In this document: positions 1-31,060 of the stretch, one piece after another
Layout of the letters: every line of letters starts with the position of its first letter
Numbering within the stretch: position 1 is the first letter of the stretch
NCBI GenBank assembly: GCA_018398805.1
Contig: JAGFBZ010000258.1
Coordinates: forward strand, 2,480,001 to 2,544,000
Direction: 5' to 3'
DNA from: Hirundichthys speculiger
Lineage: Eukaryota; Chordata; Actinopteri; Beloniformes; Exocoetidae
Length of the DNA: 64,000 nt
The notes under the pieces: model-generated
What the model saw: the letters and a program-made list of their open reading frames with translations, nothing else
The model's database searches: none
Told to the model about the DNA's origin: nothing
Program-made: the position numbers and the translations under genes

Positions 1-310
1 AGCGACTTCTAGCGATTTCCGGGACAGCCTCTAGCGACTTTTCTCATTGGAGAGTTGGCAACAGCTCGTGTGCTGAAGGTGTGCTGGAAAATGCGGACCG
101 GATATTAGGGAAACACAGAGCAAGACCTGGAATGGGTTATCTGAATAATGCGCTGCGCGGTGCGCTGGAAAACCCGGAACGGATTTTGGAAAAAAACTGG
201 ATCGGGAGTCTGGATCGGCATTTTTAGGGCTTGCCGATCCGATACCGATCCGCATTTTTTGCTCATATCGGCGGCTGATCCGATACGAATATCGGATCGG
301 GACACCTCTA
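1..310. mobile_element. end of a hAT-like DNA transposon (cut by the window start)
   Basis: The stretch ends TCGGATCGGGACACCTCTA at 310, the inverse of a TAGAGGTGTCCCGATCC-type terminal repeat, and carries repeated CCGATCCGATA-like motifs. It is inserted inside a Tc1 remnant that resumes at 311, so 311-318 (CTCCAGAG) should be one copy of the target duplication. The other end is outside the window. The terminus resembles that of the element at 10024-11227 but is not identical. Confidence 0.6.
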
Positions 311-757
311 CTCCAGAGAACGTTCCTCCACTGCTCTAGACTCCAGTGGTGGCTGCTTTACATCACTGCATCTGACGCTTTGCATTGCACTTGGTGATGT
401 CTGGCAGCTGCTCCACCATGTAAACCAATTTCATGAAGCTTTCTATGCACTGTTGTTGAGCTGATCTGAAGGCCTCATGAAGTTTGGAGGTCTGTAGTAA
501 TTGACTCTGCTGAAAGTTAACGACCTCTTCACACTGTGCTTCAGCATCCTCTGACTCCGCTCCATCATTTTATATGTCCTACCACTTCATGGCTGAGTTG
601 CTGTCGTTCCCAAACACTTCCATTTCCTTATAATACAGCTGACAGTTGACTGTGGGATATTTAGGAGCGAGGAAATTTCATGACTGGATTTGTTGCACAG
701 GTGTCATCCTATCACAGTTCCACGCTGGAATTCACTGAGCTCCTGAGAGCGACCCAT
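311..757 (-). pseudogene. Tc1-like transposase, N-terminal fragment, decayed
   Basis: From ATG at 757 the minus strand reads MGRSQELSEFQRGTVIG, then a helix-turn-helix DNA-binding region (SSLLNIPQSTVSCIIRKW). Stops and frame shifts follow, and the catalytic part is missing past 311. It is recognisable as a Tc1 transposase paired-like domain. It is not functional. Confidence 0.75.
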
Positions 758-890
758 TCTTTCACAAATGTTTGTAGAAACAGTCTGCATGTCTAGGAGC
801 TTAATCGTATACACCTGTGGCCTTGGAAGTGATTGGAACACCTGATTCCCATAATTTGGGTGAGCAAATACTTTTGGCAATATAGTGTAT
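311..890 (-). mobile_element. truncated Tc1-like transposon
   Basis: The right end reads CTTTTGGCAATATAGTGTA, the terminus of a fish Tc1-like family familiar to me. On the minus strand it continues into the transposase start. The element is broken at 310 by the hAT-like insertion, so only its 5' part is present here. Confidence 0.75.
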
Positions 891-3795
891 ATGTCTGGCT
901 GGACGTTTCCACTACAGTATGTTTAAGATTTGCACTCGCATGTGTAGCAAATAATGTTGCATTTTGTAGTTTCTGAGGAATCCATTTACCTTTTTTTTGG
1001 TACAAGCTCTGTTTCATATGTGAGAACATTTCTTTTTTTTTTTTCTTTTTTTTTGAGTGGAAATATAAGTTGATGTCTCCATGAATATAATTGACTTAAA
1101 AGGCTGTGATTCACTTTATAACCACAGGGTGTCAGTGTTTCCCTCTATACCATATTATCAGGTCTCGGTACATTGGTGGTTAAATGTTCTTGCTATTTTG
1201 GTGGCAGATTTAATTACACTTCTTTTGATGAATTCTGGGGATTTCATATGTCAGAGGATGGTCCAAAAACAGTCAATAGTGTACAAAACCACTGTGTTTA
1301 CACTGTTTTAAGGCTCAGCAATGGATTAGCATATCTCTGTCGCACAAGTGACAGGCTGTAAGTAAATAAATGTAAAGCTTTCCAGGTAAAGTAGCGGACA
1401 AAAAAATATAGATAGGTAAATAAAAAGACAGCGAGAATGAGAGAGTGTGAAAATAAAAGGTAGATAGAGGATATCTGACATGGAGGAATAGAAAATAAAA
1501 AGCGGGAAAGATGAGTGAAAGTGAAAAAGAGACTATAGATCAGAATCCAAAGATAAAGAAGGCAGAGATAAGAGAGAAGAAGGTGAAAAGACAAAAAAGA
1601 TGATGGGAGAGAAGGCGACAGGAAGATAAAGTGAGGCAAGATAAGTGAGTGTGGAAGGGAAGGAGAAAGAAGATGAGAAATAAAGAGGTGAGAGGAGATA
1701 GAGAGTAGGACACAGAAAAAAAAGAACTGCTATCATGACTATTTTAGACCCTCGTTTATACACTGTGCATATATTCCAACGCAGCCTCTGCCCATATATC
1801 CTGCATGCTGTGTTTTCTGACCTTTAGTCGTGCAGAAAAAAAAAGGTCACTGCACCAAGACTTCTTTCTCCAATTTCAAAAAAGGTTTTGTCATTACCTT
1901 CTTTAATTTCTAAAAGTGATCGACATGTTGAATTTTGAATTTGATTTTTAACCTTTAACTTTTTCTGGATGTAAAGTTGACACAGATGTGATATGTTTTT
2001 ATTCAAACAAATGCATAATTACCAGGAAATGCTTCACTGCCATCATTGTATCATCACTGCCATAATCATAATGATCATATTAACACAACACACCATAGAT
2101 GTCTGGACTGTGCAGCCGTAAAGCCCCACAGCCGTTATGGCTGCTGCTGCACTTTTTATGTAACAAACTATAATTTATTATTCTTTACACACACAGGCTA
2201 TAGAAAGAGGACTGAGCCAGCCAAGATACTTAGCTACCAACATTACAAGACCTGCAGACTGGGAGTGAGAGGGCAAAGTTTCTAGACTCATGGACAGAAT
2301 TTAGTTGATATTTTTATTCAGGCACTGGCTTGGAGTCTCTGAAGTTCAAGGCCCTGTTATACTTGTTGCTTAATTTCAGCATGCAATCAGGCATGCCATG
2401 AAGACATGACATTTACTTTTACTTGCTTGTACGTCTTTTCACATTATTAAGGTGCATTGTTGTGCAGGTTTTGATGAAGCTTAAGTCAAAATGCAGGCTC
2501 AGGCAGTTCTGGACTAAAAGATGATCTGGTGGGTGAAATTTCTGCTTTTGTGAAAGATGATTTTCATATAAATCATACCAGCCCGGTCACCATATTATAT
2601 TTTTATGCAGTGTTTCTGGGCTGTCTTTGCTGACACGACAAAGCAGAAGTGTTGTATCATGCGTGTACACCAGAGATGGATAAAAGTCGGTGTGTAAATC
2701 AAAGTGATGCTTTTGTTTTACTGAAGATATTTGACCTTTTTCCACTTATTCAGGCATCATGTCGAGTAGAGCTTACTAGCTATAATAAATAGCTTTTTGT
2801 TATATTTATTGAAACAACATGCCATGAGATTCCTTTAACTCCTGCTAGCGCTTGTCAGTGTTGATATCAGTCCACAATGTACGCATGGAAGCACTGAGTC
2901 TGAGCTACTACAGACGACAACTAATGTCAGTCACTGCCACTTCAACATTTGCCTTGGTGAACAGGCCTGATCCTGATTGACATCTGCAGGGCTGAAGCAC
3001 AACAGAGAGGGAAGGGGAGGGACCTGCAAGTTGTGTTCACTGCAATTATTTAAACTCCATCTTAATTCAAAGGAGATATTAATGTGATCCCACTTAAGGC
3101 TAGTTTTGCATGTCCTTATATCTCTTTGCATGCCATTGACAATCATATAATGAAACATTGCATGGTATTCATTCATTACATGATGCGTGTTTCATGTGAG
3201 CAGACGGAAATTTATCAGGTACTATGAAGACTTCAGTTCGAGGTTGTTTGTGATTTGTGAAACTGTAAGTTATATTTAACTTTGAATTTCAGAGATGAGA
3301 CTGTATCAGGCCCTTTCACACACTCTAAACTCTGTCTATGCTTCTCACAAAAACTTTACCAACTAGTGAACACAATTAAATCGACACAACAAGTAAACGT
3401 TACAGAGATATTAAAACCTAAAACAAAACATAGAAGCCATTGACACAACAAAAGACATATGCCATGGATTCATACAGAAAAACCATAAACGGTAACATCA
3501 AAACATTTTTGGGATCGCTGGGTCAATACATTATAGTAGACTAGCTTAATAATATTTATGCATCATACCCAAGGTATAAGATAACACACTATTAATATGA
3601 CTTCATTTCAAGCCAATCAAAAATTAAGAGGGAACAGTAGTTTTACTCCTCGAAAGCAATATGCAATGAATGCTTTTTAAGTAACTCATAAGATAGTAAT
3701 CCATTTCTGAACACTGCAACAGGTTCACATAAAGATTTCAAGGCATAAACCAAGATGCTGATGAAAACATTATGTGACACAAACGAAGTAGCCAT
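891..3795. other. non-coding flank left of lrtm2
   Basis: No gene is supported. A purine-rich block lies at about 1396-1730 (plus strand almost all A and G). The rest is AT-rich sequence in which I see no recognisable repeat or exon. Confidence 0.5.
1396..1730 (+). repeat. purine-rich low-complexity block
   Basis: The plus strand is dominated by AGA, GAGA and AAAG words with few pyrimidines over about 330 bases. It gives long meaningless ORFs on the minus strand. Similar blocks recur elsewhere in the window. Confidence 0.6.
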
Positions 3796-5556
3796 TTTAT
3801 TTATTTTGTTTTTTTTTTTATCTGTTTCAGTAGATGCAGCTGTGTTCCTCTCAGATGCAGAGTAACCACTTTTTTTCTAACAGAAATACAACATTTCAAT
3901 GTCAAAGTGACAAAACCTTCATTGCACATTGCAGACTTTTCAAGAAAAACAAAAGGAAAGCAACATTTTTAGTGGAGGGATGGATGCAAGGAAAGTATGG
4001 AGGTGCATGTTTTTATAGTGCTGGATGGAAAAATGAGGAGCGAGGTAAAGGATGAGGAGGATGACGGGGTAAAATAGCAGCATTTTTGTTTAATCCTTTC
4101 CTGTAATCCCTCTCTGCAGTTTGTCCATTATAGAAAAGAAAAGAAGGAAAGAAGGAAGGAGAGAAAGGCAAGAGGGGATTTGATTAGGGAATAAAGTGCA
4201 GGAGTCTGACATCTGTAGTCCTTATATGATTTTTTTTTTTTGTAGTCCTTTTCAGCAGACAGTGTTCACTGAGTGTTTTGTCATGCCATGTTAGCAAATG
4301 TTCACCTCTGGGAGTGAAATCAGTTGGCTTTAAACAAAGAGTATCTGCTTTAAAATAAAGTCTGTGGTCCTTGATGCCCCAAGCAGCTCTTCTGATCCAG
4401 AAGCGTCGTCTGAAAAACATCACTTAATGAGCATCAAATACTTTTTCTGAAGAAGACACAAATAGCAAATCAAAAGTTAAATGTTTCCTATTGTCCTTAC
4501 TGCTGAATTCATCACTGAATCTCATGTGCAGCTCCTGTATGAGGATCTTTTTTTTTTAGTTCAAAGACATTGCTGGGGGTAAAGAGATCTCATCCAAATA
4601 CAGGAGTGTCCTTTTTATGTCGTGTATTTAAAATCATTGGTATTCAACAAATTGTCATTTCTTCAACCCAGTCATTTCCTGTGCAACTTGTGGGATGATT
4701 AATCAACATTTGATCTATCTTCATGATTCTTTAAGTGGCAAAGCAATGGAGATACTTTGAGTGCACACAAAGCTTCCCTTTTTTAATTTTTCCATCAGGT
4801 TTCACCCATTTTCAACAAATATTTCAACATAATTCATTTCCTTGGGACTTGGATGTTCACAAGAAAAGGGTCAGAAAAGTCAGAGGATCAGGTCAGAAGA
4901 GGGTGAAAAGATCACAGTTCTGCCACGGTGGTTTTTATTTTTGTTTTTTTTTTTCTTTAAAGAACCACTGGCCTTGGAGAGGTTGAGAATAAGAGAGAAA
5001 GCACAAAGCTGATTAATTAGTTTGGACTTTGATCCCCAAAAAAAGAACCACCATACATGAGCTAAATCTTTGCATCTTCAGTCCTGGTGTACAAGTACTG
5101 GGTGACCATACACCATGAGCGCTCTCTAGAAGATTAAATGACATGTTTTATACTGGGGAGAGTACCAAATGTTTTTTTTTCCCTCTGCCAATTTAATGGT
5201 AAATTCAGCAGCAGTAGGTGGCTGGTAGGCGATTTGGAGGGAGGATTGGTTACAAATACCACAGAGGTTGGATCCAAATAGAAGACAAAATGAGGGAGCA
5301 GATAAGGTGTGTGTGCAAGGACATGTTAGAGAGAGACAGAAAGAGAGAAGGTTAAAAATAGAAAAGGGATGAAGAAAGGAAGACAAAAAGTAGGAGAGAG
5401 GTGTTAGTTTGAGAGTCAGAAGGAGAGACACTATAACTGATTGTGAGTATAAAACAAGCTCTTTTATCTCTCTCCTCTTTGAGCCCTTTTAATATTCATC
5501 CCCTTCAACCTTCACCCTTTGACTTTGTGCTAACCCTCCCACATCCAACCCCTCTT
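3796..5556 (-). terminator. lrtm2: possible lrtm2 3' UTR and poly(A) signals
   Basis: Minus-strand AATAAA hexamers occur at 4939-4934 and, as two overlapping copies, at 3805-3796. An ATTAAA variant lies at 5493-5488, close to the stop. The 3' UTR end is therefore undetermined. The interval has a purine-rich block at about 5280-5440 and no other gene. Confidence 0.3.
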
Positions 5557-23367
<17,811 letters not shown>

Positions 23368-23492
23368 GACACAGAGATCTGAACCCTTCCTCTGTCGGAG
23401 GGGCGGGGTAAAGATGGGGTCAAGCTGTCATGCCTGCGGCCTCCACTTGAGTGGCGACTGTGTAAAAGTACAGCAAATCACCTGAACAGAAA

Positions 23493-23519
23493 GGGGGGGG
23501 GGGGGGGGGGGGGGGGGGG
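23493..23519 (+). repeat. G27 homopolymer next to lrtm2 exon 1
   Basis: Twenty-seven consecutive G on the plus strand, so C27 on the lrtm2 strand. It lies about 36 nt upstream of the inferred exon 1 acceptor at 23458. It may form a quadruplex or be unstable in length. Confidence 0.95.
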
Positions 23520-26157
23520 AGAAGTGTGATGAACAAATCCTACTCCAAACCAAATTCTAATTTTGAGACGATATCACATCATTTTTATTGCACAGATTTC
23601 TGCACACATGCTGCTATTAAGACCAGCAGCAGTGAAGGCAAAACCAGCAGCGTGTGTGTTTACATTCAGTAAAAGTCTATTTCCAATTCTGTTGGTGTGT
23701 CTTCACCCTGCTCTGTCTCTCTCCATGGATATGGATGTGTACGGAGGCATCACAAACAGTCCCTCCAGTATTTCATAGGCATGAATAATAAATGTGCGTG
23801 TCTTTGGTAGTTCACACAATCAGTTTGCCTTTAACACAGACAGACCCCCTACTGCTGCTGTCTGGCTGGCACCGAGACGGATGGAGGGGGGAGACAGAGA
23901 AAGAAAAAATGTATAATGTAAGAAGGATAAATGGAAAAACTGTAAAATACAGTCAGGTATGGAAGGAAAAAAAACGAAGAAAGGATTATTTAGAAGAATA
24001 ACAAAAATTTAAAAAGCATGTAATCCATGTGCTTAGTATAAGTTCTGTACTTATCAATCACACCTTTAAATAATGTTTTACTTTTTTTGTGATTTGTACT
24101 TTTATTTGTGTATTTCCTTAAAATAGTATCTTTACTGCTGCACTTCTGCAAAGCTGCTAAAAACTGAACCAACTAAAGAAAGAGGCACTTGTCACCGTCA
24201 CGAAACAGGTTCTAAAAATGGGAAATTATTACAGAGGACGGCTTGTTTGGACCTCGGTACCACATGGCTGATGCAGACTGTCTCACCCATCCACTCTCAC
24301 CCACTGGGCCAATCAGAGTAATTTTAGAAATGTTGGAGTGCTGCTGCAAAATCTGCCTTTTTCTAAAGTATCATCAGCATCCAGTCAGCAGTGAATGAAA
24401 TAAAGCACTAATCATATTAAACTGTATATTAGCAGCCAACTGTTGTGATGAAAACTCAGAAATGTTTTTTTTTTGCTATCAACGTAACTAGAGAAAAGTG
24501 CACTGGGTCAGGGGTTTGTGCTCTTTTCTGATGCCATTATGTTCATCGCCACTTGTGCCACCACTGTAAACATACATATAGTGAACAAAAAAAAACAACT
24601 TGTTTATTGTGTGCATGAAGAACAAATAAGAGCATAATGTTGAGTGATTGATGAGGGTGGACAGGAGGTTGATATATGTTCAAGTTTCTATGCAAACTGT
24701 CAAGCATGCATGCAGACAGTAGCTGCAGTCTTTTCCAAAAGTAACAGTCATCAATCTGTTGGGAGTGTCAGCAAGTTATTTACAGCCGGTTAAACATGGA
24801 GATCGGGGAAGAGAGGAGGAAAGGGGGATGGAGGAGTAGGTGAGGCAAGAGAGATGACCAGGAAGGAGGTGTGGAAAAGAAACGGTGATGACAGGATAAA
24901 AAAAAAAGGAAAATAAAGACGAGGTCAGAAATTCTACATAGGGAGGGAAATAAAAAATAAGTGCAGTGGGTAAACAAGGATCACATTAAGATCCTTATCC
25001 TCAATGTCTTAATTATTTTAGGGCATGTGTGTTGGTTAGAGTATGTCGGCCTAATTAAGGTTTATTTGTGTTAACAAAAATGGTTAACTTTTTTTCCCTA
25101 TTTCATCTCTTCCTTATGTGCTTTCTCTCTTCCTCGAAGGCAACGTTTAATCTCTCTTAACATTGTTTCTTTTTACTTTGCACTCTTTTCCTGCGCCTCC
25201 CTCACATTCATTCAATTTCTCCCTCTGAGTCTTTTGTCAAGGAGAGATCCTTGACAAAGAAACAGTGGCTCAGTGATATTCCACAGATGGATTCCCTGCA
25301 TGTGATTAAAGTCACATTAACTGAGCTCCACTGGGAAATTTCAGTTTTTCTTCGTAGATAAGCACATGAGCTTCATGCAAAAAAAAAAAAAAAAATCTGC
25401 TGTGTTAATGAGAAATGGAAGGAACTCAAGGAATTCCCCAGCTTCAGAGTTGAAGTTGACCATGTTTCCTTCTTCATTGTGCAAGTTGGTGTGGGTTTAT
25501 TTCACAATAAAACGGTGCTCAATCAAATAGACTTTTGCTGTGTGTGAGCTAATTCAGTAGAGCCAGCTTTGGTTGAATCTAGTGATTCCTGTTCTGTGCC
25601 ATTAATTAAATATCCAAAAACCTTGTGGGACCCTTGCTGATCTATTACCCCAGTCCAGGTGCCCTCTTGATCACCCAGTCCATGCACTGCCAGACTCTGA
25701 GTTTTTGTGTGTGTGTGTGTTTTAGAAACTATGCATGTAAGAGCACTGGTGGTATCAATACACAAATGCTGTGTTATAGACGTGCATGCATGTAACCTCA
25801 TCTGTAACTGTAATTTTAATTAAATAGTTTGCCTGCATAGTTATTTAATCACAGATTTGGGGGTTATAAGTATTGCTCGTGTTGATCATTTGTCATTTGA
25901 TTGATGGCTTTGTGTTTTTTGCCTATGTTAAATTATTTAGAGTAGGAAAATAATTTTACAACACGATTGTGGGACAGGGGGAAAAACATTAAATCACTTA
26001 GTTTTCTAATTGTTTGGCATTGAACAATAAAGGTGGTCATTAAAGATTTAGAATCAAATTTGAAGGCCTCTTTTCACATCTCAGTAACTAAGGATGGGGG
26101 CAGATGAAAAGGTTACAGAACAAATGACATTTTTAAAAAACAAGAAACAAGAGAAAA

Positions 26158-26158
<1 letters not shown>

Positions 26159-26233
<75 letters not shown>

Positions 26234-26257
26234 ATATGTATGTGTGTGTGTGTATAT
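26159..26257 (+). repeat. (TA)n microsatellite grading into TATG and TG
   Basis: About 33 TA units, then TATGTATG and a short (TG)n run. It yields YIYIYI ORFs on both strands that are not genes. Confidence 0.97.
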
Positions 26258-29200
26258 TCATTTCCCATGTGCAACAAGTTTCCCTTCATTTCTGGATCAC
26301 CATGGCGATATGTGCCGAGACCCACCTGCACAAAACGTTTTGCTATCTGCTTCAAACATGAAAGGACTTTCTGCTGAAGACTGTTGGACAGTCCTGCATG
26401 TTAATAAATGATGCTGAAGTGGTTTCCTGTGTTCTGAAACTGCAGCCAGTATACTCAGCAACTGTCAACATGAGACGCCTTAGAAGTGAGAAGAGGTTGT
26501 TGCAGAAGGTCACCTCAGCAGCCATGTGTTCCCATCTTGTTAATGAGTGATGTGGCGGTGAGCCTTCCTGTCGAGCTATTCTCAGACATCTTTTTTTAAA
26601 CAATTTGATCTGGACACGGGGGCGGCCAACTTCCACACGCCGTCCCATCAGTTTACCCACACATAAATGCTTGGGTGCTTGGGTGGCCCTGCATGTTGGG
26701 GGACTCAAATAACAAGTCCTCACCTTTTCTCAGCTTCTTTCTCTCCAAGTTTTACATTCTTTGCTATCATTATTTTTTTTATTTCACTTTGCATTAAAGC
26801 TGCAGTTACATTCTGTGGGGTATCAACATGCATTTCCTTAAAAATGTAAACACTCACCTTTGGGCAACCAGCTATGATTGACTTGTTTGGTTATGTTTGT
26901 CTTTTTTTTCTCTTAGTTGTTTCATATAAGACAGGGGATTGTTGATAGAAAAGAAGCTAGATGAAGAGAGTCTCGGGAATCTTCTCTTTTTCTTTAATTC
27001 ATTTTTGAAAAATTCAAAATTTATGGCCTGGAAATCAACTTCCAGAACATAAATCCTCATGATGATGATGACTCTGTCAAAAAGTACTCGAAGAACATAA
27101 ACAATGGTTTTCAGTATATCCCCACACTTTGTCTTAACAATTTTTTTTTTTTTATTAGCTTGATTCATTTCTATTTTGTCATCTTGGGTGTAACCTTTCC
27201 CATAAAGACTCATCCATTATGATGTGTGAGACAGTTTTGGCATTATCCACTGTATATAAGAGATGCACAACAGCTTGACCCTGTGCAATAACAAGTTAAG
27301 TGTTGTGATCAGCAATAAATCAGTGTCTCCCTACATCAGAGGCATCTACAACACTGACAACTAAAACACCAAGAGGTTTGCATGTGCAAGTTTGTGTGTT
27401 TGTGCCTGCACACAATGATCTTTGACAAATGTTGTTTAAACTTTCATAGGGACCAAAATGATTTGAGTCCAAGTGGTTTTAAATGAGGATGTGCGTTTGC
27501 AGCATATGGCCATTAATGTTAGCCCAGACAGCAAGTAGCGACGTCTGAATAAATTCTTATTTTAAGCCTCTGACCAGACTCAAAAATGTCATTCCACTTA
27601 AGTGATAGTGGGGGATTTGGTCCCTGGAGACAAACCAAGATAGCTTTAACTTTTTATATGTACAAAAATGTATAAAAAGTTCCTTCCATAGAACTGGATC
27701 AGTCCCTTTAATATTTATGTCAAAATAAGCAACCGTTGGAAGCTTAGGCTGTAAACTCTCCTCCTTACGCGTCTATTGACAGAACTCTGTGAAGCATCAC
27801 CAGTTTTCAATTGTACTTATTAAAACTTATGACAATATAGCAGTAAAGTATTTTTTTATACATTTCTGTACACATACAAAGTTAAAATGACTTTGATGCA
27901 CCTAAAGGCACCCTGTCCACAATATCATTCAGCTGAATGATGTATTTGAAACTTGTCAGGAGGTTAAAATAGCAACATATTCTGACGTCGCTACAAGCCC
28001 TCTGGAGAATAAACTACTATGCTGTATGTTCTGTTTTAACTCAAAACTGCTTCTATTGACATTATTTTGCCCCCAAATTAAGGCTTCATCTCATCACCAT
28101 CTAGTATTAGACCTAGGTTTGAATATTCCTCTCATCTTTGTGTTTGTGTAACAGTGCAGGTTGCTAACAAAGAAAGAGAGAAGCAGCCAAGCTCCCTAAA
28201 TCAATTTTTAATGTCAGAAGCGGGGAGAGACTCAGGCAACAGTGTGAACGCACACAAATAAACGCAGACGCACACAAACCTAAACTAATGTCAGTAGCCT
28301 GACAGATAGAGCCACGTATGTTGGCACATGTGGTAAACGTGTACAAATACTACTACCAACTGTGATTGGTCAGGTGGTTGGTCTGCCCACTGCACAGGCA
28401 CGTATCACAGAAATATTTTCGGGCTTCTTGTGGATTCTTTTAGACGTTGCAGTTTTGAGAACCACTGAGTGGGGCGAAACTGAAATATTCTTTAGACTGC
28501 TGGTTCAACCCTGGTTAGACAGAACAGATTCAAAGATGGTCAGTTCCTGTGAATTGTGTTTGGCAGCTGACAGCTATTTTAATTAAAATTTTTGTCCTGG
28601 TATTTTTTTAATCATGCCTCCTCTACTAACTAACAATATTAATATGAGTGGAAATGTTGGCCTATGCACTTTCTTTAACATGAGCTAAACCAATGTTGTA
28701 GTTGGGAAACATGTGAATTTTGAAATTTCATTAATTCTACAAAATCATTAAATCAGTTCCAACTAAAATGTTTGAAACCATTAAGTGGCAAGTTTCTCTA
28801 AAATAATCGGTCTTGTTTCTGATTACATGTGCCAAATTCCTGCACTTACCATGTAATCATTTAGTGATCATAATTGTTTTCCCAAGAATGATGTCAAAAT
28901 GCGTTTATTTCTCCTGACAGTCACACAATTTAGAGAGACACAAAAGCCTCGGGGGCATTAGGCTGATGAGGCCTCACACTCACTGGATCATCACATAATC
29001 ACAATGCAGCTCCGGCAAGTTAATCACCTTCACATCCCACCTTCTAAAACTGTGTTGGAGTTGACAAGGTGTGATGCAGCAGGTAAAAACAGCAGCTCAC
29101 TACCCGTTGACTTCACACTGAGAAATAACAGCCTTTAACAGCACCAGTCAGGGAGTTCTAAAAAGATTAATTAGATAAGATAATGTGAAGGTCAGACAAA

Positions 29201-29561
29201 GACATTTTTAAAAACTAAGAAGTCAGGCTGTGTGTTTATTGGGCTCTGTGTGTTATAATGTAGTAATGTGCAGCAGTTTGGGCGTGTTGGCTAAATTCAG
29301 ACATGCAAATCAGAAGAAAAAGCAAATCAGATATATAAGAATCTAGTGAAAAATGTTTCCCAGTTGAAGAAATCTTCATAACTGTTCTCATGGTTGGAGT
29401 TTCACTTTGATTGCTGGGTTGAGTAGGAATTGTGGTTGATACCTCTGGCATATTTACATTATCTATACATATGCCAGAGGCACCTGGAGTGTAACAACCA
29501 TAGCTGGGCTTGATCCCACATGACTCCTCATTGGGAGTTTGTATAAAAGGATTTCTGGAAA

Positions 29562-29563
<2 letters not shown>

Positions 29564-29631
<68 letters not shown>
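29564..29631 (+). repeat. (TA)n microsatellite
   Basis: About 34 uninterrupted TA units, followed by AAAACACACACA. Confidence 0.97.
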
Positions 29632-29634
<3 letters not shown>

Positions 29635-30239
29635 CACACACAAAGCACCATCTGTGCAAATCCATAATGTCATGCTGTTAGAGGTTTAGACTAGGTAAGA
29701 GTTTTTGCTCATACTCATACTTGTCCCACTGCCCATCCTACAAGCTTTTTCCTCAAACCTCAGTCCAAACACTACAGCTGATGTGCATTTTGTGTGTCTG
29801 TAGATCATCCCCAAGAAACTGTGAAAGGGCTGAAATTTACAGCGTCCACCTTTAGTCGCAACAGAAATGCCTTTTGTTTGCGTGTGTGGACAGAAATAGG
29901 AACTTTTGAATGTCTGCATGCGATTTTATGTGATGTAAAGCACCGCCAACTGACTTACCTCTTGGCCAAATATCTCAGGCAGAACCAGCGTTACAGCTTT
30001 CTGCCGTCAGCCATCCATCCAAAAATAATATATGAGAAACATAAGATAAAAAATTTCTCACAAAACAAAACATCGAAGAAAATCTGACGCCTCCTTCAGT
30101 TCAAGAAATCCCATACATAGAAGATGCTGGTCAAAGAAATAATTTTAAGAATAATCCTTCATTCTGAACAGAAACAGTCCCTCTAAGCTTCCCGTCAGTC
30201 CAGCAATGAATTGTGAAAAGGAAGGGATTGTGTTAAAAA

Positions 30240-31060
30240 AAAGAAAAAAAACACAGGGATTGTAGAAAAAAAAGAGATAAAGAGAGGCTTAGAGACATGA
30301 GGAGGGAAGAGAGGATAAGGTCCTTAGAGGGTGAGGGATGGAGATAGTAAATCCTTTCCTTCTGATCTTTTCCCCATATGAATAATATGTCCAGCGCTGT
30401 CCTGCTCGCTGGCTCGTGTGCCACCGTGTGTCTGAGAGGCGTGAGTCAATGTGAGAAAGAGGGAGTGTGTGTCTGAGAGAGAGAAAAAGAGACAACGGCA
30501 TTAGGTAGCTGGCGTCATGCACTACCCCCTTTCTGTGTCGCTATGTTTATGATTCCAGCACTCAGCACGCGTCGGAGCAAGCGAGCGTGTGTGTGTGTAT
30601 GTGTGTGTGTCTTTCCGGTGCGTCTTTTAAGTGTTGGCATCCCCTCCTCCCTTTTCTTCTTTTCCGTATGCGTGTGCAGTCGTGCATGTGGCAGGAGAAT
30701 ATGTGTGTGTGTGCCTTGTCAAATATAGTAACATTAGGGTATGCTGCTGCCTCTGTCTGCCTGCAGCTCTCCCACGGTGACAGAGAGAGGACGAGGGAGG
30801 TGGAATACAGAGCTAGAGATAATACGGAAGAGTGGAAGCTGAGAGAGGGATGAGGAAAAATAGGGAGCTAGAGAGAGGAGGAAAGTGGAGGGAGGTGGGA
30901 GTAGAAAGCAGTGAGAGATACAGAGAAGAGGTTGGTTAAAAATTAAAAATAAAAATAAAAAAGGGTAGATGGGAGAAGAGGGCAGAGGACAGTTTGGGAT
31001 GAGCTTGATAGAAGGGGAACAGAAAGATGTGTGATAGAAAGGTATAACAGTAGAGGGAGG
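30240..31060 (+). repeat. purine-rich low-complexity region with (TG)n patches
   Basis: Two plus-strand blocks dominated by A and G (about 30240-30345 and 30778-31060) flank GT-rich patches at 30588-30612 and 30700-30712. No gene is visible. Confidence 0.55.

Noticed and set aside
26094..26411. ORFs with long YIYIYI runs
   Set aside because: Translation of a (TA)n microsatellite. The same holds for 29236-29673 and 32646-32951.
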